From Phanerochaete sordida (lineage: Eukaryota; Basidiomycota; Agaricomycetes; Polyporales; Phanerochaetaceae): a stretch of 64,000 nucleotides of DNA. Positions 22,026 to 33,466 of the stretch are shown one piece after another (position 1 is the first letter of the stretch; each line of letters opens with the position of its first letter). A program made the position numbers and the translations under genes. The DNA is taken from contig BPQB01000031.1 of the NCBI GenBank assembly GCA_019973155.2, positions 124,001 to 188,000 on the forward strand. The letters run 5' to 3'. Under the pieces are notes generated by a model. The model saw only the letters and a program-made list of their open reading frames with translations. It had not been told where the DNA came from and ran no database searches.

Positions 22026-23714
22026 CTACTTCTCGCCAACATACTCCGCCAGCAGCTTGAGCGCAGCATCGCGCTCGACCTGGCTCGACGTCGTCCACGC
22101 CCAGCGCGTGATATCGTTGAGGTCCGCATTGAGGCCTGCGAGGTCCGCGGCGCCCGTCTTCCCGCCCGCCGTGCGCTCGCTCATGAGGCACAGCATCGTG
22201 CCCGCGTCGTACGAGCGCTTGAGGATGTCCTGCGAGAACGGGCGGCGCACGGCGTCGTACGCGCGCAGCACCGCGGGCAGCGTGTCCGGCCGCGCGTGCG
22301 GCGACGCGAGCAGCGCCGCGAGCACGAGCCCGTCCTCGACGCCCTGGCCCGCGCCGCTCGCGAGGTGGGGCGTCATCGCGTGCGCCTGGCAGCGTTCGGT
22401 CAGTTAGTGGCGCGGAGGCGGGCGGGGCGGGGGACGTACCGCGTCTCCGACGAGCGCGACGCGCCCGTCGACGAACGTGGGCAGGCCCATGACCGAGTTC
22501 GCGACCCACTTCGTCGGCTTCTCGATGAGCTGCGGCGGGGCGTGAGCAGGGGCGCGCGGGAGAGCGCGGCGGGTGCTTACGTCGATGACGGTGTGCACGT
22601 ACGGCGAGAAGCCGGCGTACGCCTCGTGGAACTCCTCGTGCGTGGGGTACACGACCCACGGCTCGGGGTGCAGCTTGCCGAGGCCCTCGGGGTTGTTGAT
22701 GATGCCGGAGCAGTTGATGATCGTGCCCTGCGAGATGGGGTAGGTGAGGAGGTACTGCGCGGCGGTTAGCGGGTGCTGGCGGGTGCAGAAGAGGTGCGGC
22801 ATACCTTGCCCTTGCCTTGCATCTACGAGCGAGTTCACAAGTCAGAAAGCTGGTGATATACGGGGAGCGAGGCCGACGCACGAAGACAGGGCCGTCAAAC
22901 ACGGGGTGGTCGGGGCACGCCGCTTCGAGCTTCTCGCGCGGGACGAGGCCGCGGAACATGTGGATGCCGGTCCACTTCGCGGGGATGTACTCGCGGAGCT
23001 GCTGCGCGCGCGCGGGGTCGTCGCCCTCGACGCGCGCGGCGAGCTGCTCGTAGAGCTCGCCGCGGACGCTCGACTTGATGCCGTCGGAGCCGACGAGGAG
23101 GTCGCACGTCGCGGTCGTGCCGTCCTTGAAGTGCAGCTGCACGGGCTGCCCCGGCGCGTCGATGTACGCGACGAGGCGCTTGCCGAAGTGCGTGCGGTAC
23201 TCCTTCGGCAGGTTGCTCGTCAGCAGCGAGAGCACCTCTGCACGGTGGTACGAGTCCATGGCCTCTGCGCGGGCGTTAGCAGACGCGTTCGGCACGTGTT
23301 TCCAAAGCGCCGCGTACCCTCGTTCTCGCCGAAGACGGTGAGAGGGCCCTCGATGGCCTTCGAGAAGCGGAAGGGCTTGCCTAGGAGCCGCGAGAGTCAG
23401 CGCACGCACGGAGTCTAGGACAGGGCGAGGCTCACCAGCACCAGTCTTCGGGCGCAGCTGCTCCTCAAGACCGAGGACGCGCATCGCGTCCCACATACGC
23501 GGGAGGAAGGCCATGCCTGCACCAACCTCACCGAATGCGGGTGCGGCCTCGTAGATATCGACGTCGACGGGAGCTCCGCTCTTGTGGAGGGCGATGGCGA
23601 AGGTCAGACCGACGATACCGCCGCCACTGCACCAGTGTTCAGCAAATGTAGCAAGAGAACACATAGCAGCTGGACCTACACGATGGCAATGTGAAACTTG
23701 TGGTCGTTGGCCAT
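22026..23714 (-). CDS. FAD-dependent aromatic monooxygenase (salicylate hydroxylase-like)
   Basis: Start at 23714 (MANDHKFHIAIV); exon 1 is 35 bases (23714-23680) and the second begins at 23626, giving IAIVGGGIVGLTFAIAL, the dinucleotide-binding motif. Further exons give GEVGAGMAFLPRMWDAMRVLG, the DG motif LLVGSDGIKSSVRGE, KWTGIHMFRGLVPRE, and the second FAD motif RVALVGDAAHAMTPHLASGAGQGVEDG, here broken across an intron. The last exon ends LLAEYVGEK. This is the classic salicylate 1-monooxygenase-like layout of class A flavin hydroxylases, closer to the textbook pattern than the paralogous gene at 5.9-7.9 kb (GDA instead of GES). The substrate is unknown; catechol-forming decarboxylative hydroxylation is one possibility. 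A TATAAAG box lies about 100 bp upstream. About eight exons; inner boundaries were read by phase and similarity. Confidence 0.9.
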
Positions 23715-26700
23715 TTCGTCTAGCGGGTACTAGTTGGAGAGTAAGGGCCGGTTTTTGGTGGCAGAACACTTGAGAGGAGGTGTGTTGAAGGAGTGCGCAC
23801 CACCATGCGAGCCTTTATACCGCGCATACTCCTTCAAAGCCTCGGAGGGACTTCTACAACTCGCCACGGCCGCAATTTCTTGACGCACAATCGCTGACGG
23901 CCCGATCTGCGTGACCGACGCTAACGGAGCCGCGTAAGCGCCCGAAGGGATTCGGACGGCGCGACGCGTTTAGGTCGCCTGCTGCAGACACAAAACTATG
24001 AGGCAAGGGGACATCTATATCCGACGCGTGTAGGACGTGCGCTGCTCTGGCGGTCGCCGCCGCCATATCGACCGCGGAGTCGAACACGCACCTCCATCCT
24101 TTATCCTCTCTGACGGGGCCAGTGGCACGAAAGGGCCCCATGCCCCCGCTGGAGCAGCACATGCGCCTTAGAAAGCACAAACGCTAGGCCCCCGATTAAG
24201 TCACGACCGGTAGGTCGCGAATCGATGTGACGCCACGCTGGGGCGCGTCTGCGCAGCGTCGCGGCACGCTCGCGTGACCGCGCCGCCGATCAGCACGACT
24301 CCGGTGTCAGCACTGCTTTGCGCGCGGGAGGTGCCTGCCTGTCCTATTTCCGGGTTGCTTGCCGAGTGTGTCGCGCCCCTGCGGGCCGAGGGCTGGTAGG
24401 ATGTCGCGGGCGGCGATAACTTCTGCGTTCCGCCGAGCAGTCTCTGTTACGGTGGGGGAACTCGAGGACTGGTCGTTCGTCATGGCTCGGCGTTGAGCTA
24501 TCCTGTGCACTCGCCTGGAAATGAATGCGCGTGTGCGGGTATGACTACCTGTTCAGCATAAATCGTGCCGTCCGAGCCATCTTGCATGGTCAAACGCGGC
24601 CACTGTGACCATGGCCGTAAGCCCCGCTGCTGACCACAACAGTTTGGTTAGCACCCCCGAGGCAGTCGCAGTCTGTACACTGCGTGCGCGTGAGTCGGAA
24701 GCAAACGCAAGCGGGCCAGCGTACGTACCTGGGCGATGCACGGGCGCAGGCGAGCGGGCAGCATCGCCTGCACCGAGCGGCACGGAGGCCTGTGGTAAGT
24801 GTCGTCTGTCACGGCCCACGCGTCACGGCTCGACGTACACGCATGCGGCTCGCAGAACGGGTTCAAACATAAGTCCGCACGCAGTAGCCAAGGTAAGAAC
24901 GAAGCCGCAAATCGGACGGCGTGGCGGTCGCTTCAACGGCTTACGTAAGGTAAAAGCTCCCGGCGGCGGCAAGGCTGGCAAGGCCGATCGACCGAGATCG
25001 ACCGACTCTCGAGTCCGAGGGTCTGCCAAAATTTTTGGGATCCTCGCCATCCCAAATATCCTGGCGGTGTGCCAGGTATATGCTGAAGAAAATTAACCAA
25101 GACAGAAGTGAGAGGCGATAAATAAGTAGTCTCAGAGGGGGTAATACAATTATGTACTTATTAGCTCTAGACATTCCACTTTGCTTCAGGTGCCGCCTTG
25201 AGACGGGCTGTGAAAGCTGACCCTGATACACAAACACCGATTTTCGTAATCCAGCATTGACCCGTCCAGTGAACTGCACCATCGGGCTCATGTACATGCC
25301 GCGGCGGGCCCTGCCATTGCCACAGACCATCAGCCTGTGCAGCGATTCTGGATGGTTTCACCAAGCCGCATGACCATGGGGCGCGGGAGACGCATCGCGA
25401 TTCGCCGTAGCGCGAGAAACCTCGCGATCTCCTGTCACGACCACAGGCCCGCGTCAGTGTACAGCCAGACGTCGAACGGGTCCGTGGCGGTCGGAAGCAT
25501 CCTTCTCGGCGGCGCGGAGCCGTGGGGCGCTATCGCTATGATAAAGAGCTCACTGCGTCGACGGATATGTCACCGCACAGGCTTTGGGGGCCCCACATGT
25601 TTCCTGGGGCCGCACAAAGGCCTCAGCGCTGGGATCCGACGCCCGCGGACTAGTACTGGCATCGACTGACGACGCGCAGACGTGCTGCAGTCAAAAGCGG
25701 TGACAAGGCCTGGACCATGCGGGACTAACCGGGAATTTGTGCGCCTGCGTAGCACCTAGGGAGGTGCACACGACCCATCGAGACGCGAGCAGCCTGAAGT
25801 GGTGACTCCCATGATCTCGCTCTCGCGAGAGCGACGGCCACTTATTGACAAGGCCCTATCCAAAAAATCTAGGTGAAAGTGAAAAGAGAGCTTGTGGAAT
25901 TAACCTGCATGGTGATCGCTGATAAGTCTGTTCAAATTGCTTACACAGCCGGCGCCCGTCGTCGCCACGTCAATGCATGTCGCTCGGGCATGTTTCGCCG
26001 AGGCCGGCGCGCGGCAGGCACAAATGATGCGCCCTCCCAAAAATGGTGTCCGCGTCCGAGAGGCGTCGCAGCGGGGCTGGCCAGACGCACAGAACGCGCG
26101 AGCCCTGGATATCGCGGGGCCAGCGAGCGGGGCACCGGGCGCTCTGGGCCCGCAAACAGCCGCGCCACAAAGCCGCCGTCTAGCGCCTTAGACTGGGCTC
26201 CTGACTGGACGTTCGATGGCCGCGGCTTGTACGTCATGATCTTCGTGCGTCCATCTGGCCCCTGTGAGCCGGCCTGGAGCAATGAGTAACACTGAAACGT
26301 GATCTCTAGTATTTCTCGGCGCGGTGTTGTCGATGCCAAAGTAACGTGCTTCACACCCTTCGTTTATGGCGCGGTTTTTCGAGTAGTGGTGGTTCTACGG
26401 GCAGTGTGCGCTGCTGAAATGATCTTCGGAGTTTTCTCACGCTGGCAGCCCATTTTTTTGCGTAGACTGAGATGGCCGACAAGGTACAAAACTTGCACAA
26501 GAACCTGGCCGAGGCGTCTTTCCCACGGACCAGGTTTTCACTGTTCCACAGCTCTGAAGGAGGATTTGCGGTCGCATCCCTTGCTCAGATTGGTTGCGCA
26601 TGTCCCGAGCAGCTAGGAAGTCGCATTCAGCGTGTCTGAAGGAGACCAGGCCCTCGTTAATTTGTGATAGAATCAATGATAGCCTCGGTAGACCCTGTCT

Positions 26701-26839
26701 TTGAGCGCCTAGATGACTCACGTAATCTAATCGAGACACCATGATCCTTCGGAGGGATGCTCGCAAACATTGCAACCTGTCCTCCACACCCACCGTCTAC
26801 GCCCAGCGGTACACCCATCTCTGCTCCTAGGCCGCCGCC
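23715..26839. other. 3.1-kb intergenic region without a recognisable gene
   Basis: Divergent region between the monooxygenase and the Zn2Cys6 gene. Open frames on both strands (up to about 160 codons) give low-complexity or stop-interrupted translations with no known domain. No tRNA, transposase fragment or long repeat was recognised. Small palindromes such as GGGATCC...GGATGGGAT-like stems near 25035-25060 are not convincing. Confidence 0.45.
23813..23819 (-). promoter_or_regulatory. TATA box of the second FAD monooxygenase
   Basis: TATAAAG on the minus strand, about 100 bp upstream of the start codon at 23714. Confidence 0.55.
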
Positions 26840-29800
26840 ATGCCTGCCGAGCCCCGCCGCGCGTCGAGGAAGGCGACCAGCGAGGAAGACATCGAGGCCA
26901 AGCGAGCGCGGGGCGAACTCTCCTGCGCGGAATGCCGACGGTGGGTTCTTCGCCCTCCGGGGGCCCTTCTGTCAAATTTGCTGACCCGCGCCATGACGCT
27001 GCATGACGCACAGACTCAAGCTGAAATGCGACAAGAAGGTGCCGTGCGGCTCGTGCGTGCGGCGGGGGTGCACGACGATATGTCCAAACGGTGAGCGGGA
27101 CGCGCGCGCGGCGCGGGCGCAGACGCTGACGACGCCCCGCGGACAGGCAGCCTGCTGGCTGGGCAGGGCACGAGGTGAGTCTTGGGACTCGGTTCGCGCG
27201 TACGTCAGCGCCCCTGAGCGCCGCCGCCCAGGTTCGTGCTCGCGGACACGGAACAGCTCCACCGCAAGATCGCGGAAATGAGCGAGCGCATACGGCAGCT
27301 CGAGGACGCACTCGCGATATTCCAGTCTGGCATCTCCACCGACCGACATCCGCTGCTGCGCGACGAGCTGCTCACCGTCAAGTTCGGCCCTGAGGTCCGC
27401 CGGTCGTTGGACGACGAGCAGAGCAGAAACGCGCTGTCGCAGTCGATAGATGCCCTGGGCACGCTCACAATCGGCGAGCGTGGCGAGACGAAATACATAG
27501 GTCGGTCTGGAGGCTCCGAGGTGCGTGTATGCGCTTTTCGCCAGCCACGCCACGCACTGACTTGGGTGTAGGCGCTTATCATGGTACGAAGCCGTGCGGG
27601 TCCGCTCCGCCGTCTCACTCACCTGTGTACAGGCAAATCCGTGTAATATCGACAACACTCCCAGTCTACCCCCGGAAGTCGACGACATCGAGCTCGACCT
27701 GCCGGACCTCAGCCAGGACATCCACTCCCTGGCCTTCACGTTCAACTTCTCTCTCACCCCCGAGTCGCACGACGCGATCATGGACAAGCTCGAGTCGTAT
27801 CTGCCGCCGCAGCCGCGTGCCTGGGCACTCTGCGAGACGTACCTCGAGCAGTTCACCTGGTGGTTCCGGCCCATCAAGCGCGACGAGCTCATCAACGAGA
27901 TCCTCATCCCCATCTACCGCACCGTGGCGGACCCGGCGAAGTACGGGTACCACCGCAAGGACGAGTCCGACAGCGCGCGCTGTCCGCATCTGCTGGCGAC
28001 GCTGTTCATGGTCCTCGCTGTCGGCGCGCTCGTGGACTTGACCCTGCCCGCGTGCTCGACGGAGGCCGAGAAATACTACCGCCTCGGCCGCATGGCTCTC
28101 TCGCTGCGCTCGGTGTTCGACTCGCCCGAGCTGGAGACTGTGCAGGCTATGGGCCTAATGGCTGGCTACCACAGCCTGTGCTCCTTCCGATATACACTCG
28201 AAAGCGCCTGGACGCTCAGCAGCCTTGCCTCGAAGCTTGCGCAAAGTGTACGCTCTATTTGCACCTTGCTTCACATCCAATCGTGACTAATGCACCATAT
28301 GCCGCAGATTGGACTCCGTATATAGCATCATTATTATCTCAGCCATGTCCGATGCTGACCTGTGTATGCAGATCAGGACAGTGCGCAGTGGAAGCTCGAC
28401 GACATGATCGTCCAGCGCAGGCGGAATCTCTTCTGGGAGCTGTTCATCTTGGAGATGATGCATGTGCGTCTCGCTAGCTGGTTCCGTGTCTGAACATTAA
28501 CTGACAGCTTTCCCGTGCAGTGCCTCGCGCTCGGACGCCCACCGAGCATCGCACTGAAACACATCGACTGCAAGATACCGACCGACGAAGAGTCCACAGC
28601 AGGCGAGAGCGGGCACGAATTCCCCGGCTGTGAGCCTTCCTGCCCGGTCCCCTGCGCTGCTCTGCGCTGACCCCGACCCCAGACTGGAAGTGGCGCTTCC
28701 TGTTCTCCCAGCAGGTCTACGCGCACATCGTGGACGCGCTCGTGAACGCGCGCGCGCCGGCGTACGAGACCGTGCTCGACCTGGACCGCCAGATCCGGCA
28801 GACAACGCTACCGCCCGTGCGGCTGTACCTGCGGCCGGACGAGGACGACTACAACAACCCGAGCCTGTGCATGCAGGGCTACCTCATGTCGCAGTACCGC
28901 TCTATAAGTGCTCCGCTCTCCGTGCGCAGATGCCTGCTGACACGTGGCTGCACGTCGCGATGATCTACATCCACCGCACGTTCTTCGCGCAGGCGCTGCT
29001 CGACCACCCCGACAACCCGCTCGCGAGCCCGTACGCGCCGTCGTTCCTCGCCGCGAACCGCTGTGCGTCGGTCGTGATCAAGTCGTTCATACACTACTAT
29101 GAGCGCTGCCCGAACCTTATCGGCAGGTTCTGGGAGGTCTGGACACATGCGTTCTCTGCAGGGGTGAGTCACCAGTTCGCCTCTACACTCGTCGTACTGA
29201 CTAGGGAAATGCAGATCATCCTTGGCTTGACGGTCTGCCGCGCGCCAGGTGTTAGTATGGCTGCCAGCGCACTTGTCGAGATGGAGCTCGTCATCAGCCT
29301 GTTCGCGAAGGGCAGCACCCAGTCCTTCAGGGCGCGGCAAGCACATGTGGGTGCCCCACAGCCCTTCCCTCGTGTCCGCATATAACCTCCATTCTGCAGG
29401 CCATCCTGCAAGTGCTCAAGGGCAAGGCCGACCGGGCCTACATCAAGTACCGCAACCGGCACGGCAGCCCCATGCTCGACATCCAGCTCAACTTCGGGCC
29501 CGAGTTCGAGGTCTGCCCGAACCGCGTCGCGTTCTTCGGCGGCCAGACCTCCGTCATGTCCGCCGAGCTGCTCAACCGCCGGCGCGCGCCGCGGCACAAG
29601 AAGTCCGTGTCCTCGCCGGGGCCCGTGCCCCCGCCCGCCGGGAGCCCGCCGCCCGGCGGCTCGCCCGCGTCGACGCCCGGCAGCGCGGGCGTGCCCCAGC
29701 CGCTCTCGGACGCGTTCGCGCAGGTGCACCCCTCGCTCGTCGAGTACCTCGCGCTCTTCCCGTCCGGCGCGTCCCTCGCCGTCGTCGACCCGCCCGCCGC

Positions 29801-30221
29801 GGGGCAGGTGCCGCTCGGCGGCGTGGACGCGCGCATGAACGGCAGCGGCATGAACGGCGCGGGCGGCATGCAGGGCGTCGCGCGCACGCCGACGGTGCCG
29901 TCCGACGCGCCCGGGTTCGGCGCGTTCCCGAATGCGCCGTCGTTCCAGCCATACTACGCAGGCATGCCCGACGCCGCCGCGCACGAGCAGCAGCTTCCGC
30001 AGATGGACGGCGGCTTGCCGCCCGGGTTCGGCGGTGCGCTCCCGGACGCAGGCCTCGTGGCGCTGGGCGTGCCCGACTTCGGGTTCACGGAGGACGTGAT
30101 GATGACGGACCACTGGATGGACCTCATGCGCCAGACGGGCGTGTTCGACGGCGTCGAGGGCTTCCCCGCGGGTGTGCCTGAGGCGCCGCAGGATGGGTCG
30201 GCGCCGTCGTTCTCGTTTTGA
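26840..30221 (+). CDS. Zn2Cys6 transcription factor with fungal-specific TF domain
   Basis: Start at 26840. Exons 26840-26940, 27014-27090, 27147-27174, 27232-27520, 27572-27583, 27633-28247, 28308-28317, 28372-28463, 28521-28629, 28683-28907, about 28958-29163, 29215-29346 and 29400-30221 give about 905 residues. The binuclear cluster CAECRRLKLKCDKKVPCGSC-VRRGCTTIC (residues 30-59) is split by an intron after the second cysteine. A coiled-coil follows (TEQLHRKIAEMSERIRQLEDAL), then the fungal_trans domain (WWFRPIKRDELI; GLHQDSAQWKLDDMIVQRRRNLFWELF) and a P/G-rich tail. Such proteins are nuclear, DNA-binding regulators of metabolism; the target is unknown. The junction near 28908-28957 has no canonical acceptor although the reading frame and family similarity require removal of about 50 bases. 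Two micro-exons (12 and 10 bases) are needed to keep frame. Confidence 0.88.
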
Positions 30222-33200
30222 CGCGGCGCGCGGTCGGGGTGATTTATACGTACCACTACTCTTTCGGCTTTTGTTTCCTTCGCGCTTCGATGTTTGTAGG
30301 CTCTGGCATAGGCGGGATACTGTTAATAAAGTGGCAGCGTAAAATAACCATCTGGGTTAGCATGGAATTAGGATACTAGATAGCTTGAACCGAGCGTTTT
30401 CGGATTACCGCTGGGCAGCCTATGAGCGAGCATGGCCCAATATTTCCTGTCTATATGTCACTGGCTGTCCCGAAATCCGTCAAGTGGAATATTGTAGATA
30501 GTTTGTTATCCTTCGCAATTTTGGGTATTTTCTGAGCTGCCGACCGGACGCGATGGTGCTGGCGGATGGCGGGATGGCGCCAACTGCTCCCGCCTCCCGA
30601 CGACGCCACGATGCTGGCAACAGACGCCCATGTTCGGAGCTTTGCCGCTGCGCCCTCGCTGGCTTCAACCTCTTGCGACTTTCCCTGCGCTCTGTGCCCT
30701 TCCACCATATCTCGCTATGCGGAAAGCACCCTCATCTCCCTCATTCTGCTGTCCAAGATATTTCTGTCAGCCCATGACGTTACACGGCGCGCATATAGCC
30801 AGCACGGAAGCTCCGGGAGGGCAAGTCACAGGGCAGTTCGCCGTGGTAACATGACTATCCCTGTACATCGTCCAGAACTATGCACCCTCAACGCCACGCG
30901 GAGGCTAATTGCAGCATGGACCCAGCGTTGTCGTCCAGCTCTGCTTCTAGCTGGCTTCTCTCCGAGCATACGGTGCATACATGCAGTGCCCACCATGTAA
31001 CCTCACGCCAATCCCGGGATCGGATAGGCTAGCGAGGATAGGCCGTGGCGTGTCATAGCGAAGCCTTGTTATCGTGGGTGCGTCGGTCCTACAAAGTCGT
31101 TATCATGGCGTTTGGGCGGACTGACGGTGATCGTGCAGATCGACGAAAGCAACCAGCGCACCGGCCCGCCAAAATGAATGTCTCACACCCGCGAAACGCC
31201 CTTTGCTCTCGTGTCTCCATGCAAGGGCCAAGCCTAGCGGCGCGTTCACATGGCTGCGGCGCGGCTTCGTGGGCGCATACAGTCCCCCGAGCCCGAAGTT
31301 CCCAAGCTGCGTCATCTCATACGCGCACTGCGCCGCGCGTCCGCAGAAGGCCCCCGACGCGAGCCCGCCACAGCAAGTAAGAATACCCGCGAGCCGTCGC
31401 CAGCGACGCGACGCTATCGCCCGCCGCCGCTGCGCGTCCCCTTATCTTCGTCGCGACGCCGCGCGCGGGCGCCTGCCGCCCGCCGCGCGGGAGGCGCTGG
31501 TGAGTGTTCTCCCCTTATCGCTGCCCACCGCCGCGCGCCGTTGCGCTCGTTTCTGACGGAGCATTTAGCCTTTTCGGTCGGACGATCCGGAAGCAGCGAA
31601 GCGTGCGCGGACAGGGGCTGCGCGCCGTCCCAGGAGCTTGGTCGCCGGAGGCATGCCTGATCGCACAATGCGTCGCCCTCCGCGCGGTGTCTCGGGCGTG
31701 CGGAACCGCCGTTGTGTCGTGCTGGCGCGGGCCATGTGCGCGTGGAGGATCTGCTCGCCGCCCTTCGCCGCCTCCCCCTGCACCACGCTCCAATCCGCGG
31801 TGTCGCGCGCGGCGCTCCCAGGGAAAGGGGGTGCCGATAGTCCTGTCTTCCTGTCGACTTGTCAACGAAGGCCCGGTGCCTTGCGGCTCAGGAACATGAA
31901 GTCAACATCTGATGCGACGAGTCTTCTCGTCCTGTCTCGCCTATGAAATCATCCAAGATATTTTCCTCGTTTACGCGTCCCCGTCTTCATCGACTACTTA
32001 CGGGGATACGAGGACTGCCTCTGCGGGGGACTGCCAAGCCATGCAATTCACCAAGGGATGTCTTATTCTGTGGCGACAAGAGGTGGACGCGCTGCTGCCC
32101 CATCCATCTATCTACCTGGGAGTCGTATGCTCGGAGGCAGTTAACGTTCCTCCATCGCCCCAATCTCAGGGACATTACGCAGACCATGTGACACTGGCAC
32201 TCTAGGACAGAACTCAAATGCCGCACGAACCAAGGTGACATGCAGTGCTGGCGGACAGTCGACTTCCTTCCTTTGCTCCGAGACCCTCGTGGAAGGCCGC
32301 AGCGGCATCGGACGCTGAGAACCTGCGACCATTCGTGTCCAGGCCGCTACTCGTTCTTCCGACCAAGCGCACCGCAGAACGCGGCCTTTGGGCAGCGCAT
32401 CGCCCGCCGCCGGGCTACTGCAGCACCTGTCAGGCTGGTGTTCCGGCCGCCCGAGAACGCTCCTGGGACAGCCCCGACGGCCCAGCTGCATAATCCTGGC
32501 GACACCGGAGTCTTCCAGAGCCCTATCGCGCGCCGCCGAGCGTCCGGCACACGATAGTCTGGAAGGCGCGGATGAACACGGGCTCAATGCAAGCCGCCAG
32601 GGCCGCTGCCGCGCGACACAGAAGCGGCGGCCGAACCGCGCAGCACTCGCGACGCGCGTCGGACGGCCTCTGCACGCCTCGCACCCGCCTCGGAGTGCTC
32701 GCACGACCAGCAAAGAATACGCGAGCTGCGGTTCGCTAGGCCGCTAGCGGGGGCCGGGCAACGAGCCCCGCGGGCCGCGCTTCGGTGCAGGGGCAGCTGA
32801 GCCGCGGGCATGAGCGCATTTCGCCTCAAAACGGCTGTGGAGCCGATGCGCCCAGCTGCGATCGCGCGATCTGAGATCGCGGCGATCGTGTGCAGAGGCG
32901 GAGGGGGAAGAACCTGCCAGGGAGCGCTGGAGTGCGCTGGAAATTTGCTGGGCACGCTCGCGGCGCGGACGGTACGGGACGGCGGCGGAAGAAGAAAAAT
33001 TGTGGCCAAAAGGTGCGTCCGGGGCAGTCTAGAAAGCTGTACCGGCCCCGCTCTCACGTCCTGGCCTGGGCGGGGCGGGCAGAGCACACGCGCCCGCGCT
33101 CCCCCGCCTGAGCGAGCTGACGTTGGGCTCCCCCAGGACGGCGTGCACGCCGTTTCGAGGCCATGTCGGCGCAGAGGCCATCTGTTGGTGATGCGAACTA

Positions 33201-33466
33201 CATTGAAGGGAATGCCTTGCATTTTGACAACGGGACGACCATCAATCAAATGTTATCGCGTCTGCATGGGTCTTGAGCGTCCTTATCACTGAAAAACGCA
33301 CAGGCACGCGACGGTCCCTAATCCGACCAGAAGGCATATGGAGCCCATATAATGGACCCACCTGCGCACCACCGCCCCCACGCACTCGAGCTTCCCCGTA
33401 TTTCTTGCTCGTGCTCACCCAGGTCGTGCCCCCGCTACTTCTTCGTCCTTCGAGCGGGCTGCCATC
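30222..33466. other. 3.2-kb intergenic region without a recognisable gene
   Basis: Tandem gap between the Zn2Cys6 gene and the permease. The part at 31.2-33.1 kb is very GC-rich and yields arginine/alanine/proline-rich spurious frames on both strands. No domain, repeat array or structural RNA was recognised. Confidence 0.45.
33348..33353 (+). promoter_or_regulatory. TATA-like box of the amino-acid permease gene
   Basis: TATAAT, about 114 bp upstream of the ATG at 33467. Confidence 0.4.

Noticed and set aside
5864..23714. the two FAD monooxygenases, the MFS exporter and the regulators as one metabolic gene cluster
   Set aside because: They are separated by POL1, EngB, GatA and an HMG gene and lack a backbone biosynthetic enzyme; proximity alone does not support a cluster.
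23854..26616. several open frames of 60-160 codons on both strands
   Set aside because: Low-complexity translations, no domain, and no splice-consistent extension; typical of GC-rich intergenic DNA.
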